Part shown: positions 1 to 8,738 of the stretch, piece after piece
Layout: each line of letters opens with the position of its first letter
How positions within the stretch are numbered: the stretch's first letter is position 1
From: Paenibacillus arenilitoris
GTDB lineage: Bacteria; Bacillota; Bacilli; Paenibacillales; Paenibacillaceae
NCBI RefSeq assembly: GCF_014705655.1
Contig: NZ_JACXIY010000015.1
Location: 202,785-266,784, forward strand
Reading direction: 5' to 3'
DNA: 64,000 nucleotides
Notes under the pieces: model-generated
What the model was told of the DNA's origin: nothing
The model's database searches: none
Seen by the model: only the letters and a program-made list of their open reading frames with translations
Translations under genes and position numbers: made by a program

Positions 1-391
1 CGGCGAAATCGTGGCGAGGTTCGAGCGCAAAGGCCTGCAGCTGTCGGCGGCCAAATTCATGCTTGTTACCCGTGAGCTTGCGGAGAAGCATTACGAGGAG
101 CACAAAGGAAAAGGCTTTTACGAGCCGCTGCTGGAATTCATTACGTCCGGTCCCGTATTCGCGATGGTGTGGCAAGGAGACAACGTCATTGCCTTGACGC
201 GCGCGCTTATCGGGAAGACCGACGCGATCGACGCGCTGCCGGGCACGATCCGTTCCGATTTTGCCGTACATACCAATTTTAACCTCATCCACGGATCGGA
301 TTCGCCGGCGAACGCCGAGAGGGAGATCGGCATATTCTTCGCGCCTTCGGAGCTAGTCGATTACGAGCACGCCATTCAAAAGTGGATCTAG
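1..391 (+). CDS. ndk: Nucleoside diphosphate kinase (5'-truncated by window edge)
   Basis: C-terminal ~130 residues of NDK, which moves the gamma-phosphate of ATP onto other (d)NDPs through a phospho-histidine. The reading frame is open from base 2 ([11 protein letters not shown]), which matches residues about 18-28 of the family, so the true start lies upstream and the GTG at 11 is an internal Val. The catalytic histidine sits in the N-L-I-H-G-S-D-S motif (about 273-296). It lies directly before cheR, as in the B. subtilis hepT-ndk-cheR-aroF order. Only the first ~15-20 residues are missing. Confidence 0.95.
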   Translation, partial: GEIVARFERKGLQLSAAKFMLVTRELAEKHYEEHKGKGFYEPLLEFITSGPVFAMVWQGDNVIALTRALIGKTDAIDALPGTIRSDFAVHTNFNLIHGSDSPANAEREIGIFFAPSELVDYEHAIQKWI

Positions 392-422
392 TCTTAATAC
401 TTTCACCCGGGTGGAGGGCACG

Positions 423-1208
423 ATGCAGCAGGATCAAGATTTTGCACAATTTATAACGCGGATTAAGCAGAAGACCGACATCGATCTGTCGCAGTACAAA
501 GAAGCCCAAATGAAGCGAAGGCTCACGACATTGCGCATGAAGCACGGCTATTCCTCCTTCGACGAATACTGGAAAGCCATCGAGAAGAACCGGAGCCTGA
601 TGAACGAGTTTTTGGACCGGATGACGATCAACGTCTCGGAATTTTACCGGAACCCGTCGCGGTTCGACGTGCTGCAGAAGCGGTTCCTGCCGGAAATGAT
701 GCAAACGGAGAACCGCCTGAAAATTTGGAGCGCGGCGTGCTCCACCGGGGAAGAGCCATACACGCTTGCCATGATCCTGTCCGAGCTTGGCGCGCTGCAG
801 CGAGCGACGCTGCTCGCGACGGATCTGGACGCGAACGTGCTGCAGAAAGCGATGGAGGGCAGTTATTTGGAGCGATCGCTTCGCGACGTGCCGCCCGTAT
901 GCAGACAAAAGTATTTCAAGCAGGCCGACGGAGCGTACAGGATTGCGGACCAGCTCAAGCAGCATGTTCATTTCAAGCAGCAAAACCTGCTGCACGACGC
1001 CTTTGACAGCGGCTTCGACGTCATCGTGTGCCGCAATGTGATGATCTACTTCACGGAGGAAGCGAAGCATTTGCTTTACCACAAATTCGCCAAGGCGCTC
1101 AAGCCGGGCGGGCTGCTGTTCGTCGGAAGCACGGAGCAGATTTTCTCGCCGTCCCAGTACGGCTTCGAGACGGCGGATACGTTCTTTTACCGTCGCGTGC
1201 CGGCATGA
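423..1208 (+). CDS. cheR: Chemotaxis glutamate methyltransferase CheR
   Basis: 261 aa. Uses S-adenosylmethionine to methylate glutamates on chemoreceptors, setting adaptation. An N-terminal helical domain (Y-K-E-A-Q-M-K-R-R-L, then R-M-T-I-N-V-S-E-F-Y-R) is followed by a Rossmann SAM domain with I-W-S-A-A-C-S-T-G-E-E at about residues 101-111 and a conserved C-R-N-V-M-I-Y-F strand near 205. ATG 423 is preferred because GGTGGAGGG lies 5-12 bases upstream; an in-frame GTG at 411 is part of that ribosome binding site. The position between ndk and the aro genes is the classical Bacillus placement. Confidence 0.95.
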   Translation: MQQDQDFAQFITRIKQKTDIDLSQYKEAQMKRRLTTLRMKHGYSSFDEYWKAIEKNRSLMNEFLDRMTINVSEFYRNPSRFDVLQKRFLPEMMQTENRLKIWSAACSTGEEPYTLAMILSELGALQRATLLATDLDANVLQKAMEGSYLERSLRDVPPVCRQKYFKQADGAYRIADQLKQHVHFKQQNLLHDAFDSGFDVIVCRNVMIYFTEEAKHLLYHKFAKALKPGGLLFVGSTEQIFSPSQYGFETADTFFYRRVPA

Positions 1209-1274
1209 TGTATATCGATTTCCATGTTCTCCTATACTAGTCTTAACCGACGACTTTGGAGGATGAAGCAGCAC

Positions 1275-1451
1275 ATGGATAAACGTAAAGTTATTGCCGC
1301 CTACAGACGCGGATTCATTTCTCTTCAGGAATGCGCGCAAATACTGGGCGTCGACAGCGGGCAAATGACCAGACTCGTGAACGATCCGCTGCTCGTAAGC
1401 GACGGTTCGGCGGTGCGCAGGAAACGATCGATAACCAGTTCGCGAGAATGA
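1275..1451 (+). CDS. Small putative helix-turn-helix protein
   Basis: 58 aa, basic, no recognised named family. The first 40 residues read as two or three helices with an HTH-like pattern (A-Y-R-R-G-F-I-S-L-Q-E-C-A-Q-I-L-G-V); the tail is Arg/Ser-rich (V-R-R-K-R-S-I-T-S). TTGGAGG at 1256-1262 ends 12 bases before ATG 1275; an alternative ATG at 1263 abuts the Shine-Dalgarno and is unlikely. It sits between cheR and the aroC terminator/promoter. DNA binding is an inference from the helix pattern only. Confidence 0.6.
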   Translation: MDKRKVIAAYRRGFISLQECAQILGVDSGQMTRLVNDPLLVSDGSAVRRKRSITSSRE

Positions 1452-1459
1452 ATGAGCGG

Positions 1460-1508
1460 GGCCTGCTTGTTTGCCTTCTTCACGAAGGCAGGCAAGCGGG
1501 CCTTTTTT
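1460..1508 (+). terminator. Intrinsic terminator upstream of aroC
   Basis: A long stem (1460-1478 with 1484-1502, inner GCCTTC/GAAGGC, a few G-U pairs, 5-base loop) followed by TTTTTT at 1503-1508. It separates the ndk-cheR-small protein transcript from the aroC promoter about 40 bases downstream. Confidence 0.85.
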
Positions 1509-1545
1509 CATGGCCGGACTGCGCGGGAGGAGGCCGTTCAAATTC

Positions 1546-1574
1546 TTGTCAAACCGGGAGGGCTGTACTATAAT
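1546..1574 (+). promoter_or_regulatory. Sigma-A promoter of aroC
   Basis: TTGTCA (1546-1551), 17-base spacer, TATAAT (1569-1574). Near-perfect consensus directly after a terminator, so the aro-trp genes have their own start independent of cheR. Confidence 0.85.
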
Positions 1575-1643
1575 GAGCAAAGATGTTTCGGGCAGTAGAA
1601 CCAGGCAGGCTTTTGCACGTTTGCCTTGAAGGAGGAGCTTTGG

Positions 1644-2813
1644 TTGAGTTTACGGTATTTGACAGCGGGGGAAACCCACGGTCCCCAATTGACGGCGATC
1701 ATCGAAGGACTGCCGAGTAATTTAACGATCGATTTCGAGGAATTGAACTTTCAGCTTCATCGCCGCCAGAAAGGTCACGGCCGCGGCCGGAGGATGCAGA
1801 TTGAGAAGGATACCGCGAATATCGTCGGCGGCGTGCGCCACGGCAGAACGACCGGCGCGCCGGTCGCGATCGTCGTCGCCAACAACGACTGGAAGCATTG
1901 GACATCCGTTATGAACATCGAGCCGATCGAGGGCAGCGACGAAGAGAAGCGGCGCGTGCATCGCCCGCGACCGGGCCATGCCGATCTGAACGGCGGTTTG
2001 AAATATGATTTGAAGGACCTGCGCAACGTGCTGGAGCGCTCGAGCGCGCGCGAGACGGCTGCCCGCGTGGCGGTCGGCGCCGTTGCCCGCCAGCTGCTCG
2101 CCGAATTCGGCATTAAGGTGGCCGGGCAAGTGATCCGCATCGGCGAGATCGAGGCGCCGGCCAACGATTTGCCGGTGGACGAGCTCGTCCGCCTGACGGA
2201 GGAATCGTCCGTACGCGTCGTCGACAAGGAAACGGAACGGAAAATGACGGACTACATCGATCAGATCAAGGCGGAAGGCGATTCCATCGGCGGCATCGTG
2301 GAATGCGTGATCGAAGGCGTGCCGATCGGTCTCGGCAGCCATGTCCAGTGGGATCGCAAGCTCGACGGGCGTATTGCGCAAGCGGTCGTATCGATCAACG
2401 CCTTCAAGGGCTGCGAGATCGGCATCGGGTTCGAAGCGGCGAAGCTGCGCGGCTCGCAGGTTCACGACGAGATCATGTATAACGAAGAGAGAGGCTACCA
2501 CCGCGCAACGAACCGTCTCGGCGGATTTGAAGGCGGCATGACCAACGGCGAGCAGATCGTCGTCCGCGGCGTAATGAAGCCGATCCCGACGCTGTACAAG
2601 CCGCTTCGCAGCGTCGACATCGATACGAAGGAGCCGTTCACGGCCCAGGTCGAGCGTTCCGATAGCTGCGCGGTACCCGCGGCGAGCGTCGTCATGGAGC
2701 ATGTCGTGGCTTGGGAAGTGGCCAAGGCGTTCCTCGAGAAGTTCGGCGGCGACTCGATCGAAGAGATCCGCGCCAACTTGAACCATTACTTAGAGCAAAT
2801 CGGACGGTACTAA
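1644..2813 (+). CDS. aroC: Chorismate synthase
   Basis: 389 aa. Converts 5-enolpyruvylshikimate-3-phosphate to chorismate using reduced FMN; last step of the common aromatic pathway (named aroF in B. subtilis). Signatures: [10 protein letters not shown] at the N-terminus, [10 protein letters not shown] near residue 131, and [16 protein letters not shown] near 240. TTG 1644 is chosen because AAGGAGGAG (1629-1637) lies at ideal spacing and the protein then begins M-S-L-R-Y-L-T as in homologues; a TTG at 1626 would bury the ribosome binding site inside the gene. Confidence 0.96.
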   Translation: MSLRYLTAGETHGPQLTAIIEGLPSNLTIDFEELNFQLHRRQKGHGRGRRMQIEKDTANIVGGVRHGRTTGAPVAIVVANNDWKHWTSVMNIEPIEGSDEEKRRVHRPRPGHADLNGGLKYDLKDLRNVLERSSARETAARVAVGAVARQLLAEFGIKVAGQVIRIGEIEAPANDLPVDELVRLTEESSVRVVDKETERKMTDYIDQIKAEGDSIGGIVECVIEGVPIGLGSHVQWDRKLDGRIAQAVVSINAFKGCEIGIGFEAAKLRGSQVHDEIMYNEERGYHRATNRLGGFEGGMTNGEQIVVRGVMKPIPTLYKPLRSVDIDTKEPFTAQVERSDSCAVPAASVVMEHVVAWEVAKAFLEKFGGDSIEEIRANLNHYLEQIGRY

Positions 2814-2816
2814 TCG

Positions 2817-3920
2817 ATGCGCGAACTTATCGTTGATCTAGGCGACCGTTCTTATCCCATTTATATCGGAGAGGGCCTCCTGAAGGGGGCTTCCTCCTAC
2901 TTGCTTAAACATGGCATCAGCAAGAAATCTCCATTGCTGATCATTACGGACGCCCAGGTGGCGAGCATTCACCTGCAGCCGTTCGAAGCCGAACTTCAGG
3001 CGGCCGGCTTCCGGACGGCGAGCGCCGTCGTGCCGAACGGCGAAAGCTCGAAATCGCTTTCGATGCTGGAGTCGCTCGTCACGAAAGCGCTTGAAGCGGG
3101 ACTTGACCGCAAATCGGCGATCGTCGCCTTGGGCGGCGGCGTCGTGGGCGACTTGGCGGGCTTCGTCGCCGCGTCGTACATGAGAGGCATCAAATTCGTC
3201 CAAGTGCCTACGACGATTCTGGCTCATGACAGCAGCGTAGGCGGCAAGGTGGCGGTTAACCATCCGAACGCCAAGAACATCATCGGAGCGTTCCATCAGC
3301 CGGAGCTCGTGCTCTACGACTTGCAGACGCTGCAGACGCTTCCGCCGAGAGAAGTGAAGGCGGGCTTGTCGGAAGTTGTCAAGCACGGCCTGATCTGGGA
3401 CGAACGCTTCGTCGATTGGTGCGAGGAGCACGCGGACAAGCTGCTCGCGCTCGATCCGGACTCGCTCGGCTACGCGCTGTTCAAGGGCTGCAGCGTGAAG
3501 GCGGAGGTCGTTTCGAGGGACGAGCGGGAGAACGGCCTTCGGGCCACTTTGAATTTGGGGCATACGATCGGCCACGCGCTGGAGGCGGTAGCCGGCTACA
3601 ACGAACTGCTGCACGGCGAGGCGATCTCGATCGGCATGATCGGCTCGGCGAAGCTTGGACTTCGCTACGGCGCGTCCGATGAAGTGTATGAGGTGACGAA
3701 GAGGGTGCTGGCGAAATGCGGACTGCCGGTCCGATTGCCGGAGCACTTCGATACGGATGTCGTCATGGAAGCGATGATGCACGACAAAAAATTCATGGAA
3801 GGCACCATGGTATTCATCGTGCCGACCGCGATCGGGAAGGTCGAAATCAAACCGGACGTTCCCGTGCAATGGGTGAGGGAAATTGTGGACGAATTGAAAC
3901 GGGAGGGCGATCAGCAGTGA
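2817..3920 (+). CDS. aroB: 3-dehydroquinate synthase
   Basis: 367 aa. NAD- and metal-dependent cyclisation of DAHP to 3-dehydroquinate, step 2 of the shikimate pathway. The glycine-rich G-G-G-V-V-G-D-L-A-G-F (about residues 105-115) binds NAD; P-T-T-I-L-A-H-D-S-S-V-G-G-K-V follows; the metal ligands are an Asp/Glu and His pairs in L-N-L-G-H-T-I-G-H-A and L-H-G-E-A-I. Starts 4 bases after the aroC stop; ends overlapping aroH. Confidence 0.96.
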   Translation: MRELIVDLGDRSYPIYIGEGLLKGASSYLLKHGISKKSPLLIITDAQVASIHLQPFEAELQAAGFRTASAVVPNGESSKSLSMLESLVTKALEAGLDRKSAIVALGGGVVGDLAGFVAASYMRGIKFVQVPTTILAHDSSVGGKVAVNHPNAKNIIGAFHQPELVLYDLQTLQTLPPREVKAGLSEVVKHGLIWDERFVDWCEEHADKLLALDPDSLGYALFKGCSVKAEVVSRDERENGLRATLNLGHTIGHALEAVAGYNELLHGEAISIGMIGSAKLGLRYGASDEVYEVTKRVLAKCGLPVRLPEHFDTDVVMEAMMHDKKFMEGTMVFIVPTAIGKVEIKPDVPVQWVREIVDELKREGDQQ

Positions 3921-4288
3921 GTGTGAGAGGGATCCGCGGCGCGATTACCGTCGACGTTAACGAGGAGCAGCCCATTCTAAACGCGACGATCGAGCTGCTT
4001 CACGCCATCGTGGCGGACAACGAGATCGTGCCGGACGATATTTGCAGCGTGTTCGTCACGGTGACGAACGATCTGGACGAGACGTTTCCGGCTCGGGCGA
4101 TCCGCCAAATGAACGGCTGGGAGCTCGTTCCGCTGATGTGCGCTCTGGAGGTGCCGGTCAAAGGCAGCCTGGAGAGGTGCATCCGCTTAATGGTGCTTAT
4201 AAATACGGACAAGACCCAAGCCGAAATCCGCCATGTCTATTTGAGCGGAGCTCAGGCGCTGCGTCCCGATTTGTCGTCGAAAGCATAG
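3917..4288 (+). CDS. aroH: Chorismate mutase, AroH class
   Basis: 123 aa. Rearranges chorismate to prephenate for Phe/Tyr synthesis; trimeric AroH fold. Residues known to line the B. subtilis active site are present: Arg in R-G-I-R-G-A, Cys and Glu in M-C-A-L-E-V, Arg in R-C-I-R-L, Tyr in H-V-Y-L and Arg in L-R-P-D-L. GTG 3917 overlaps the aroB stop (GTGA) with GGGAGGG 10 bases upstream; GTG 3923 is an alternative. It is the last gene before the trp leader. Confidence 0.94.
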   Translation: MSVRGIRGAITVDVNEEQPILNATIELLHAIVADNEIVPDDICSVFVTVTNDLDETFPARAIRQMNGWELVPLMCALEVPVKGSLERCIRLMVLINTDKTQAEIRHVYLSGAQALRPDLSSKA

Positions 4289-4340
4289 ACGCAGGGTTTG
4301 ACGGATCGCGGGCACGGTTCGAGAGAAGCATGCTTGCTAG

Positions 4341-4370
4341 TTGACGCATGGCCGGCCGGTGTAGTATATT
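4341..4370 (+). promoter_or_regulatory. trp operon promoter
   Basis: TTGACG (4341-4346), 18-base spacer, TATATT (4365-4370), placed 14 bases before the first (G/U)AG triplet, so the nascent RNA begins just ahead of the TRAP site. Read-through from the upstream aro genes is also possible because no terminator follows aroH. Confidence 0.75.
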
Positions 4371-4383
4371 GAAAAGCGTAAGC

Positions 4384-4439
4384 GAGAGTAGCAGAGAACA
4401 GTTTAGTTTAGATGAGTCGAGTTGAGATGAGGTTGCTAG
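4384..4439 (+). promoter_or_regulatory. TRAP (MtrB) RNA-binding site in trp leader
   Basis: Triplets at exact 5-base intervals: GAG 4384, TAG 4389, GAG 4394, CAG 4399, TAG 4404, TAG 4409, GAG 4414, GAG 4419, GAG 4424, GAG 4429, then TAG at 4437. That is eleven triplets, ten matching (G/U)AG, nine of those ten in a strict NN-spaced register with the CAG. The pattern is the signature of tryptophan-loaded TRAP binding, an 11-subunit ring. mtrB itself would lie upstream of ndk, outside the window. Confidence 0.88.
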
Positions 4440-4474
4440 AAGGGAAAGTAGCTGCCGTAGCAGTGCCTAAGGCT

Positions 4475-4605
4475 GAGCTCCGTTGTTCGTTGGAACAAAG
4501 GGGCAAAAGCGCCATAAAGCCGTACGCGCCGCTGCGTTTATTTCCGCTTACCCATTTCCGTAATCATCTAAAACCAACGCTCCTGCTCAGGCAGGAGCTT
4601 TTTTT
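4475..4605 (+). terminator. trp attenuator terminator and candidate antiterminator
   Basis: GCTCCTGC (4579-4586), TCAG loop, GCAGGAGC (4591-4598), then seven T (4599-4605): a strong intrinsic terminator 45 bases before trpE. GAGCTCC at 4475-4481 could instead pair with the terminator's right arm GGAGCTT (4594-4600), a candidate antiterminator. A small hairpin TTGTTC-GTTG-GAACAA lies at 4483-4498. The gap between TRAP site and terminator (about 140 nt) is much longer than in B. subtilis. The alternate pairing is inference. Confidence 0.8.
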
Positions 4606-4650
4606 GTGCCAATGGCTAGGAGGATTTCATTCACTTGGAGGTTGATCGGG

Positions 4651-6222
4651 ATGTCAAACGAGCTGCAGCATGTAACGCGACTTGCCAGCCAGTACAATTT
4701 AATTCCAATCGTGCGCAATATGATGGCCGATACGGAAACGCCGATTCGATTATTTCAGCACTTCGCGAAGGAGAAGCACGCCTTCCTGCTGGAAAGCGTC
4801 GAAGGCGGAGCGAAGTGGGCGCGCTATTCGTTCATCGGCACGGATCCGTTCATGATGATTTACGGCAAGAACGGCGAGATCGTACTGGAGCAGGACGGCC
4901 AAAAAACGCTGCTGAGCGACAAACCGATCGAGCTTCTGAAGGCGCGTCTGCGCTCGTTCCGCAGCCCGTCGCTGCCCGATCTTCCTCCGTTCACGGGCGG
5001 GGCGATCGGATTTTTCGGCTACGATCTGCTGCAGTATTACGAGAAGCTTCCGGCGCACCGCGTGGACGACCTCGGCATGAACGACATTCAGTTTATGTTC
5101 TGCGACCAGATCATCGTTTTCGATCACTTTAAGCAGCGGCTGCAGGTCGTCGGCAACGTCCATATCGGGCAGGGAGCGACGGACAGCGAAATCGCTCGGG
5201 CTTACGAAGCGGCGGAGGCCAAGATCGAAGCGACGATCGAACGGCTGCAGCAGCCCGTAACGATCCCGGTCACGTCCGGGAAAGCCGACGACGCCGACCA
5301 CGACCTCGGCGATATCCAGTCGAACGTGACGAAGGAGCAGTTCATCGCGAACATCGAGCAGGCTAAGCAGTATATCCGCGCCGGGGACATTTTTCAGGTG
5401 GTTCTGTCGCAGCGGTTCAGCATCGATACCGACATCGATCCGCTTCACGTGTACCGCGTCCTGCGAACGATGAATCCGTCGCCTTACATGTACTATTTGA
5501 AGATGGGCGAGGAGGTCATCGTCGGCACGTCGCCCGAGGCGCTCGTCAAAGTAAACGGCGACCGCGTGGAGACGCGGCCGATCGCGGGCACGCGGCCCCG
5601 GGGCCGCACGCCGGAGGAAGACAAGGCGCTCGAGCTCGAGCTGCTGGCGGACGAGAAGGAACGGGCGGAGCACTTGATGCTCGTCGATCTTGGCCGCAAC
5701 GACATCGGCCGGGTATCGGAGTTCGGCACGGTGAAATGCGATTCGTTCATGGACATCGAGCGCTATTCGCATGTCATGCACATCGTCTCGAACGTCTCGG
5801 GCAAATTGCATAAGGACAAAGATTTCTTCGATGCCTTCATCTCCTGCTTGCCGGCGGGAACGGTATCGGGCGCGCCGAAGCTGAGGGCGATGGAAATTAT
5901 CGCGGAGCTCGAGAACGAGGCTCGGGGCGCGTACGCGGGCGCGATCGGCTATCTTGGCTTCGGCGGTACCATGGACACGTGCATTACGATTCGGACGATT
6001 ATTTTCAAGCACGGCAAAGCCTACGTGCAGTCCGGAGCGGGTATCGTGTGGGATTCGGTGCCGGAGAACGAATATATGGAGACGGTCAACAAAGCGAAAG
6101 GCATGCTGAAAGCGATCCGGGCGGCGGAAGCGATCTTCGCGGGGACGAAGGAACCGACGGATCGAGGCAATACGATCAATATGGACTATTATGTCAATGC
6201 GGGAGAGGGGCTCGGTCGATAA
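4651..6222 (+). CDS. trpE: Anthranilate synthase component I
   Basis: 523 aa. Converts chorismate plus ammonia to anthranilate; needs a glutaminase partner. The L-L-E-S tryptophan feedback motif is at about residues 46-49, and the chorismate-binding core includes G-D-I-F-Q-V-V-L-S-Q-R-F and L-P-A-G-T-V-S-G-A-P-K near 403-413. ATG 4651 has TTGGAGG 9-10 bases upstream; an in-frame ATG at 4606 lies in the attenuator T-run. No trpG follows, so the amidotransferase must be supplied elsewhere, as B. subtilis does with PabA from the folate operon. Confidence 0.96.
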   Translation: MSNELQHVTRLASQYNLIPIVRNMMADTETPIRLFQHFAKEKHAFLLESVEGGAKWARYSFIGTDPFMMIYGKNGEIVLEQDGQKTLLSDKPIELLKARLRSFRSPSLPDLPPFTGGAIGFFGYDLLQYYEKLPAHRVDDLGMNDIQFMFCDQIIVFDHFKQRLQVVGNVHIGQGATDSEIARAYEAAEAKIEATIERLQQPVTIPVTSGKADDADHDLGDIQSNVTKEQFIANIEQAKQYIRAGDIFQVVLSQRFSIDTDIDPLHVYRVLRTMNPSPYMYYLKMGEEVIVGTSPEALVKVNGDRVETRPIAGTRPRGRTPEEDKALELELLADEKERAEHLMLVDLGRNDIGRVSEFGTVKCDSFMDIERYSHVMHIVSNVSGKLHKDKDFFDAFISCLPAGTVSGAPKLRAMEIIAELENEARGAYAGAIGYLGFGGTMDTCITIRTIIFKHGKAYVQSGAGIVWDSVPENEYMETVNKAKGMLKAIRAAEAIFAGTKEPTDRGNTINMDYYVNAGEGLGR

Positions 6223-7277
6223 TGCAGACAATCAGCAACAACATAACGATGCAGCAGGCGCTCGGACGATTGGTCGGCGGTTCCGATTTGACGAGGGAGC
6301 AGGCGAAGGCGGTCATGAACGTCATCATGAGCGGAGAGGCGACTCCTTCGCAGATCGCGGGCGTCGCTACCGCGCTCCGAATGAAGGGCGAGACGAAGGA
6401 CGAGATCACGGGCTTCGCCGAAGCGATGCGCGCCCACTCGAGCCGCGTCAACACGGAGCAGGAAGGGCTGCTCGACACGTGCGGAACGGGCGGCTCCGGC
6501 ATTCATAAATTCAATATTTCGACGGCTTCTTCGATCATTGCCGCCGCAGCGGGCATCCGGGTAGCCAAGCACGGCAACCGGGCCATGTCCGGCAAGGCGG
6601 GCAGCGCCGACGTGCTTGAGGCGCTCGGCGTTCAGATCGCGATTACGCCCGAGCAGGCGGCGCAATGCCTGGACGCGATCGGCATATGCTTCATGTTCGC
6701 CCAGCTGTACCATCCGTCGCTTCGGCATGCGGCGGTGCCGAGACGGGAGCTTGGCGTAAGAACGATCTTCAACATGCTCGGCCCGCTCACGAACCCGGCG
6801 GGAGCGGACCGGCAGCTTCTTGGCTTGTACGATCGCTCGCGAACGGCGACCGTGGCCGAGGTTCTCGGCGAGCTGGGGCTGAAACGGGCGATGGTCGTCA
6901 GCAGCCATGACGGCCTGGACGAAATCAGCATATCGGCGCCGACGCAAATTTCCGAGCTTCTGGACGGCGAAGTAACGACGTACGACCTTACCCCGGAGGA
7001 GCTCGGGCTTGCCAAATACCCGATCTCCGAAGTGATGGGCGGGGAGCCGGCCGTCAACGCGGCGCTGATCCGAGCCATATTCGCAGGCGAGCAGCGCGGT
7101 GCGTATCGGGATATCGTGCTCGCGAACGCCGGCGCATGCATTTACGTAGGCGGAGCGGCTTCCTCGCTGCGCGAGGGCGTGGCGATCGCCGCGGAAGTGA
7201 TCGATTCGGGCAAGGCCGAGCGCAAGCTGGCAAGCCTTATTCAAATGACAGGAGAGTTGGCCCATGTTTCTGGATAA
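6222..7277 (+). CDS. trpD: Anthranilate phosphoribosyltransferase
   Basis: 351 aa. Joins anthranilate to PRPP. The PRPP/pyrophosphate motif C-G-T-G-G-S-G is at residues 87-93, with K-H-G-N-R-A near 118 and L-G-P-L-T-N-P near 186. The start ATG shares one base with the trpE stop (TAATG), with GGGAGAGGGG 11 bases upstream, indicating translational coupling. Overlaps trpC by 14 bases. Confidence 0.96.
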   Translation: MQTISNNITMQQALGRLVGGSDLTREQAKAVMNVIMSGEATPSQIAGVATALRMKGETKDEITGFAEAMRAHSSRVNTEQEGLLDTCGTGGSGIHKFNISTASSIIAAAAGIRVAKHGNRAMSGKAGSADVLEALGVQIAITPEQAAQCLDAIGICFMFAQLYHPSLRHAAVPRRELGVRTIFNMLGPLTNPAGADRQLLGLYDRSRTATVAEVLGELGLKRAMVVSSHDGLDEISISAPTQISELLDGEVTTYDLTPEELGLAKYPISEVMGGEPAVNAALIRAIFAGEQRGAYRDIVLANAGACIYVGGAASSLREGVAIAAEVIDSGKAERKLASLIQMTGELAHVSG

Positions 7278-8064
7278 AATCGTTGCAACGAAACGAGCGG
7301 AGGTTGAAGCGCTCACCGGACAGTTACAAATCGCGGACGCGGAGAAGCGTATCGCGCAGTTAGGCCCGTGCCGGGGCTTTGAGCGGGCTTTGTCGGCGCA
7401 AGGCCGGAAAAGGAGCATGGGGCTCATCGCCGAGGTGAAGAAGGCTTCCCCGTCCAAAGGGCTGATCCGGGCCGATTTCGACCCGGCGCGGCTCGCGGCG
7501 GCATATGAAGCGGCAGGCGCGGATTGCATCTCCGTCTTGACGGACCGCGATTATTTTCAAGGAGACAACGCCTTTCTCGGCGACGTGCGCGATACGGTAG
7601 GCGTGCCGCTGCTCAGGAAGGACTTCACGATCGATGCCCGCCAAATTTACGAGGCGCGCTTGATCGGGGCCGACGCGATTCTGCTGATCGCGGCGATCCT
7701 TACGCCGGCGCAGCTGGGCGAATTCCATGATCTGGCGAAGGCGCTCGGCATGGACGCGCTCGTCGAAGTGCACAACCGGGAAGAGCTGGAGGATGTGCTC
7801 GCGCTGGATAAAGCGAAGCTCATCGGCATCAATAACCGCGATTTAAAAACGTTCGTGACCGATCTCAAAACGACGGAAGCGCTCATCGGCCTCATGCCGA
7901 AGGACGTGACGGTCATCAGCGAGAGCGGCATTGCCGGCAGGGCGGATATGGATTACCTGCAGTCGGCCGGGGCGCATGGCGTGCTGGTCGGGGAGCATTT
8001 CATGCGCCGTGAAGACGTCGGTGCGGCGGTCAACGATTTGATGGGCGCGGTGACGGCGCGATGA
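7264..8064 (+). CDS. trpC: Indole-3-glycerol phosphate synthase
   Basis: 266 aa TIM barrel. Ring closure and decarboxylation of CdRP to indole-3-glycerol phosphate. Catalytic and substrate motifs: E-V-K-K-A-S-P-S-K-G at about 57-66, L-R-K-D-F near 119, E-V-H-N near 167, I-N-N-R-D-L near 189 and S-E-S-G-I near 219. AGGAGA precedes the ATG inside the end of trpD. Not fused to trpF, unlike in enterics. Confidence 0.96.
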   Translation: MFLDKIVATKRAEVEALTGQLQIADAEKRIAQLGPCRGFERALSAQGRKRSMGLIAEVKKASPSKGLIRADFDPARLAAAYEAAGADCISVLTDRDYFQGDNAFLGDVRDTVGVPLLRKDFTIDARQIYEARLIGADAILLIAAILTPAQLGEFHDLAKALGMDALVEVHNREELEDVLALDKAKLIGINNRDLKTFVTDLKTTEALIGLMPKDVTVISESGIAGRADMDYLQSAGAHGVLVGEHFMRREDVGAAVNDLMGAVTAR

Positions 8065-8738
8065 CGTCAAGCCCGCGCATCAAAATTTGCGGCCTTAGGG
8101 ATGCCGAAACGATCGCGGCGATGGACGGGCTGCCCGTCCATGAAATCGGCTTCGTCTTCGCGCCAAGCAAGCGGCAGGTCGATAAGCCGACGGCTGCCGG
8201 CCTCATCGAAGCCGCGCACCGCCTGAAGGCGGCGGGCGGTATCCGTCCCCGAACGGTCGGGGTGTTCGTGAACGAAAGCTTCGACGGCTTGAAGGCTGTC
8301 CTTGCGGAGGCGCCGCTCGACGTCGTCCAGCTTCATGGCGACGAGAGCCCCGCGCTGTGCCGCGAAGCGCGCGAGCGGCTTCGGGTCGACGTTTGGAAAG
8401 TATTTTCAATAAAAAATGCCGACGATTCGCCGACGGGAGCCGATGCCAAGCGGCGTCTTGCCCCGTACGAAGGAGCGGTCGACGCCGTTCTTATCGACGC
8501 TCCGGGCGGCGGCACGGGCCATACGTTCAACTGGGCGGCGATCGAGGCTTACAAAGAGGCGGCCGGAGAGTTCGGCATCCCGTTATACGTGGCCGGAGGG
8601 CTGCATGAAGGAAACGTGAAGGAGCTGCTTCGCTCCCATTCGCCGGGCGGCATCGACGTCTCGAGCGGCGTGGAGACGGACGGACGGAAAGATATCGATA
8701 AAATCCGATTATTCGTAAGAAGGGTGATGGAAGCATGA
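8061..8738 (+). CDS. trpF: Phosphoribosylanthranilate isomerase
   Basis: 225 aa TIM barrel. Amadori rearrangement of PRA to CdRP. K-I-C-G-L at the N-terminus contains the catalytic Cys, and V-L-I-D-A near 141 the catalytic Asp; G-G-L-H near 178 binds phosphate. ATGA overlap with trpC and again with trpB; no separate strong ribosome binding site, so translation is probably coupled. Confidence 0.94.
   Translation: MTSSPRIKICGLRDAETIAAMDGLPVHEIGFVFAPSKRQVDKPTAAGLIEAAHRLKAAGGIRPRTVGVFVNESFDGLKAVLAEAPLDVVQLHGDESPALCREARERLRVDVWKVFSIKNADDSPTGADAKRRLAPYEGAVDAVLIDAPGGGTGHTFNWAAIEAYKEAAGEFGIPLYVAGGLHEGNVKELLRSHSPGGIDVSSGVETDGRKDIDKIRLFVRRVMEA

Noticed and set aside
4412..4645. 77-codon frame starting inside the TRAP site, as a possible trp leader peptide.
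   Set aside because: No ribosome binding site, no run of Trp codons, and the leader is explained by TRAP-type control.
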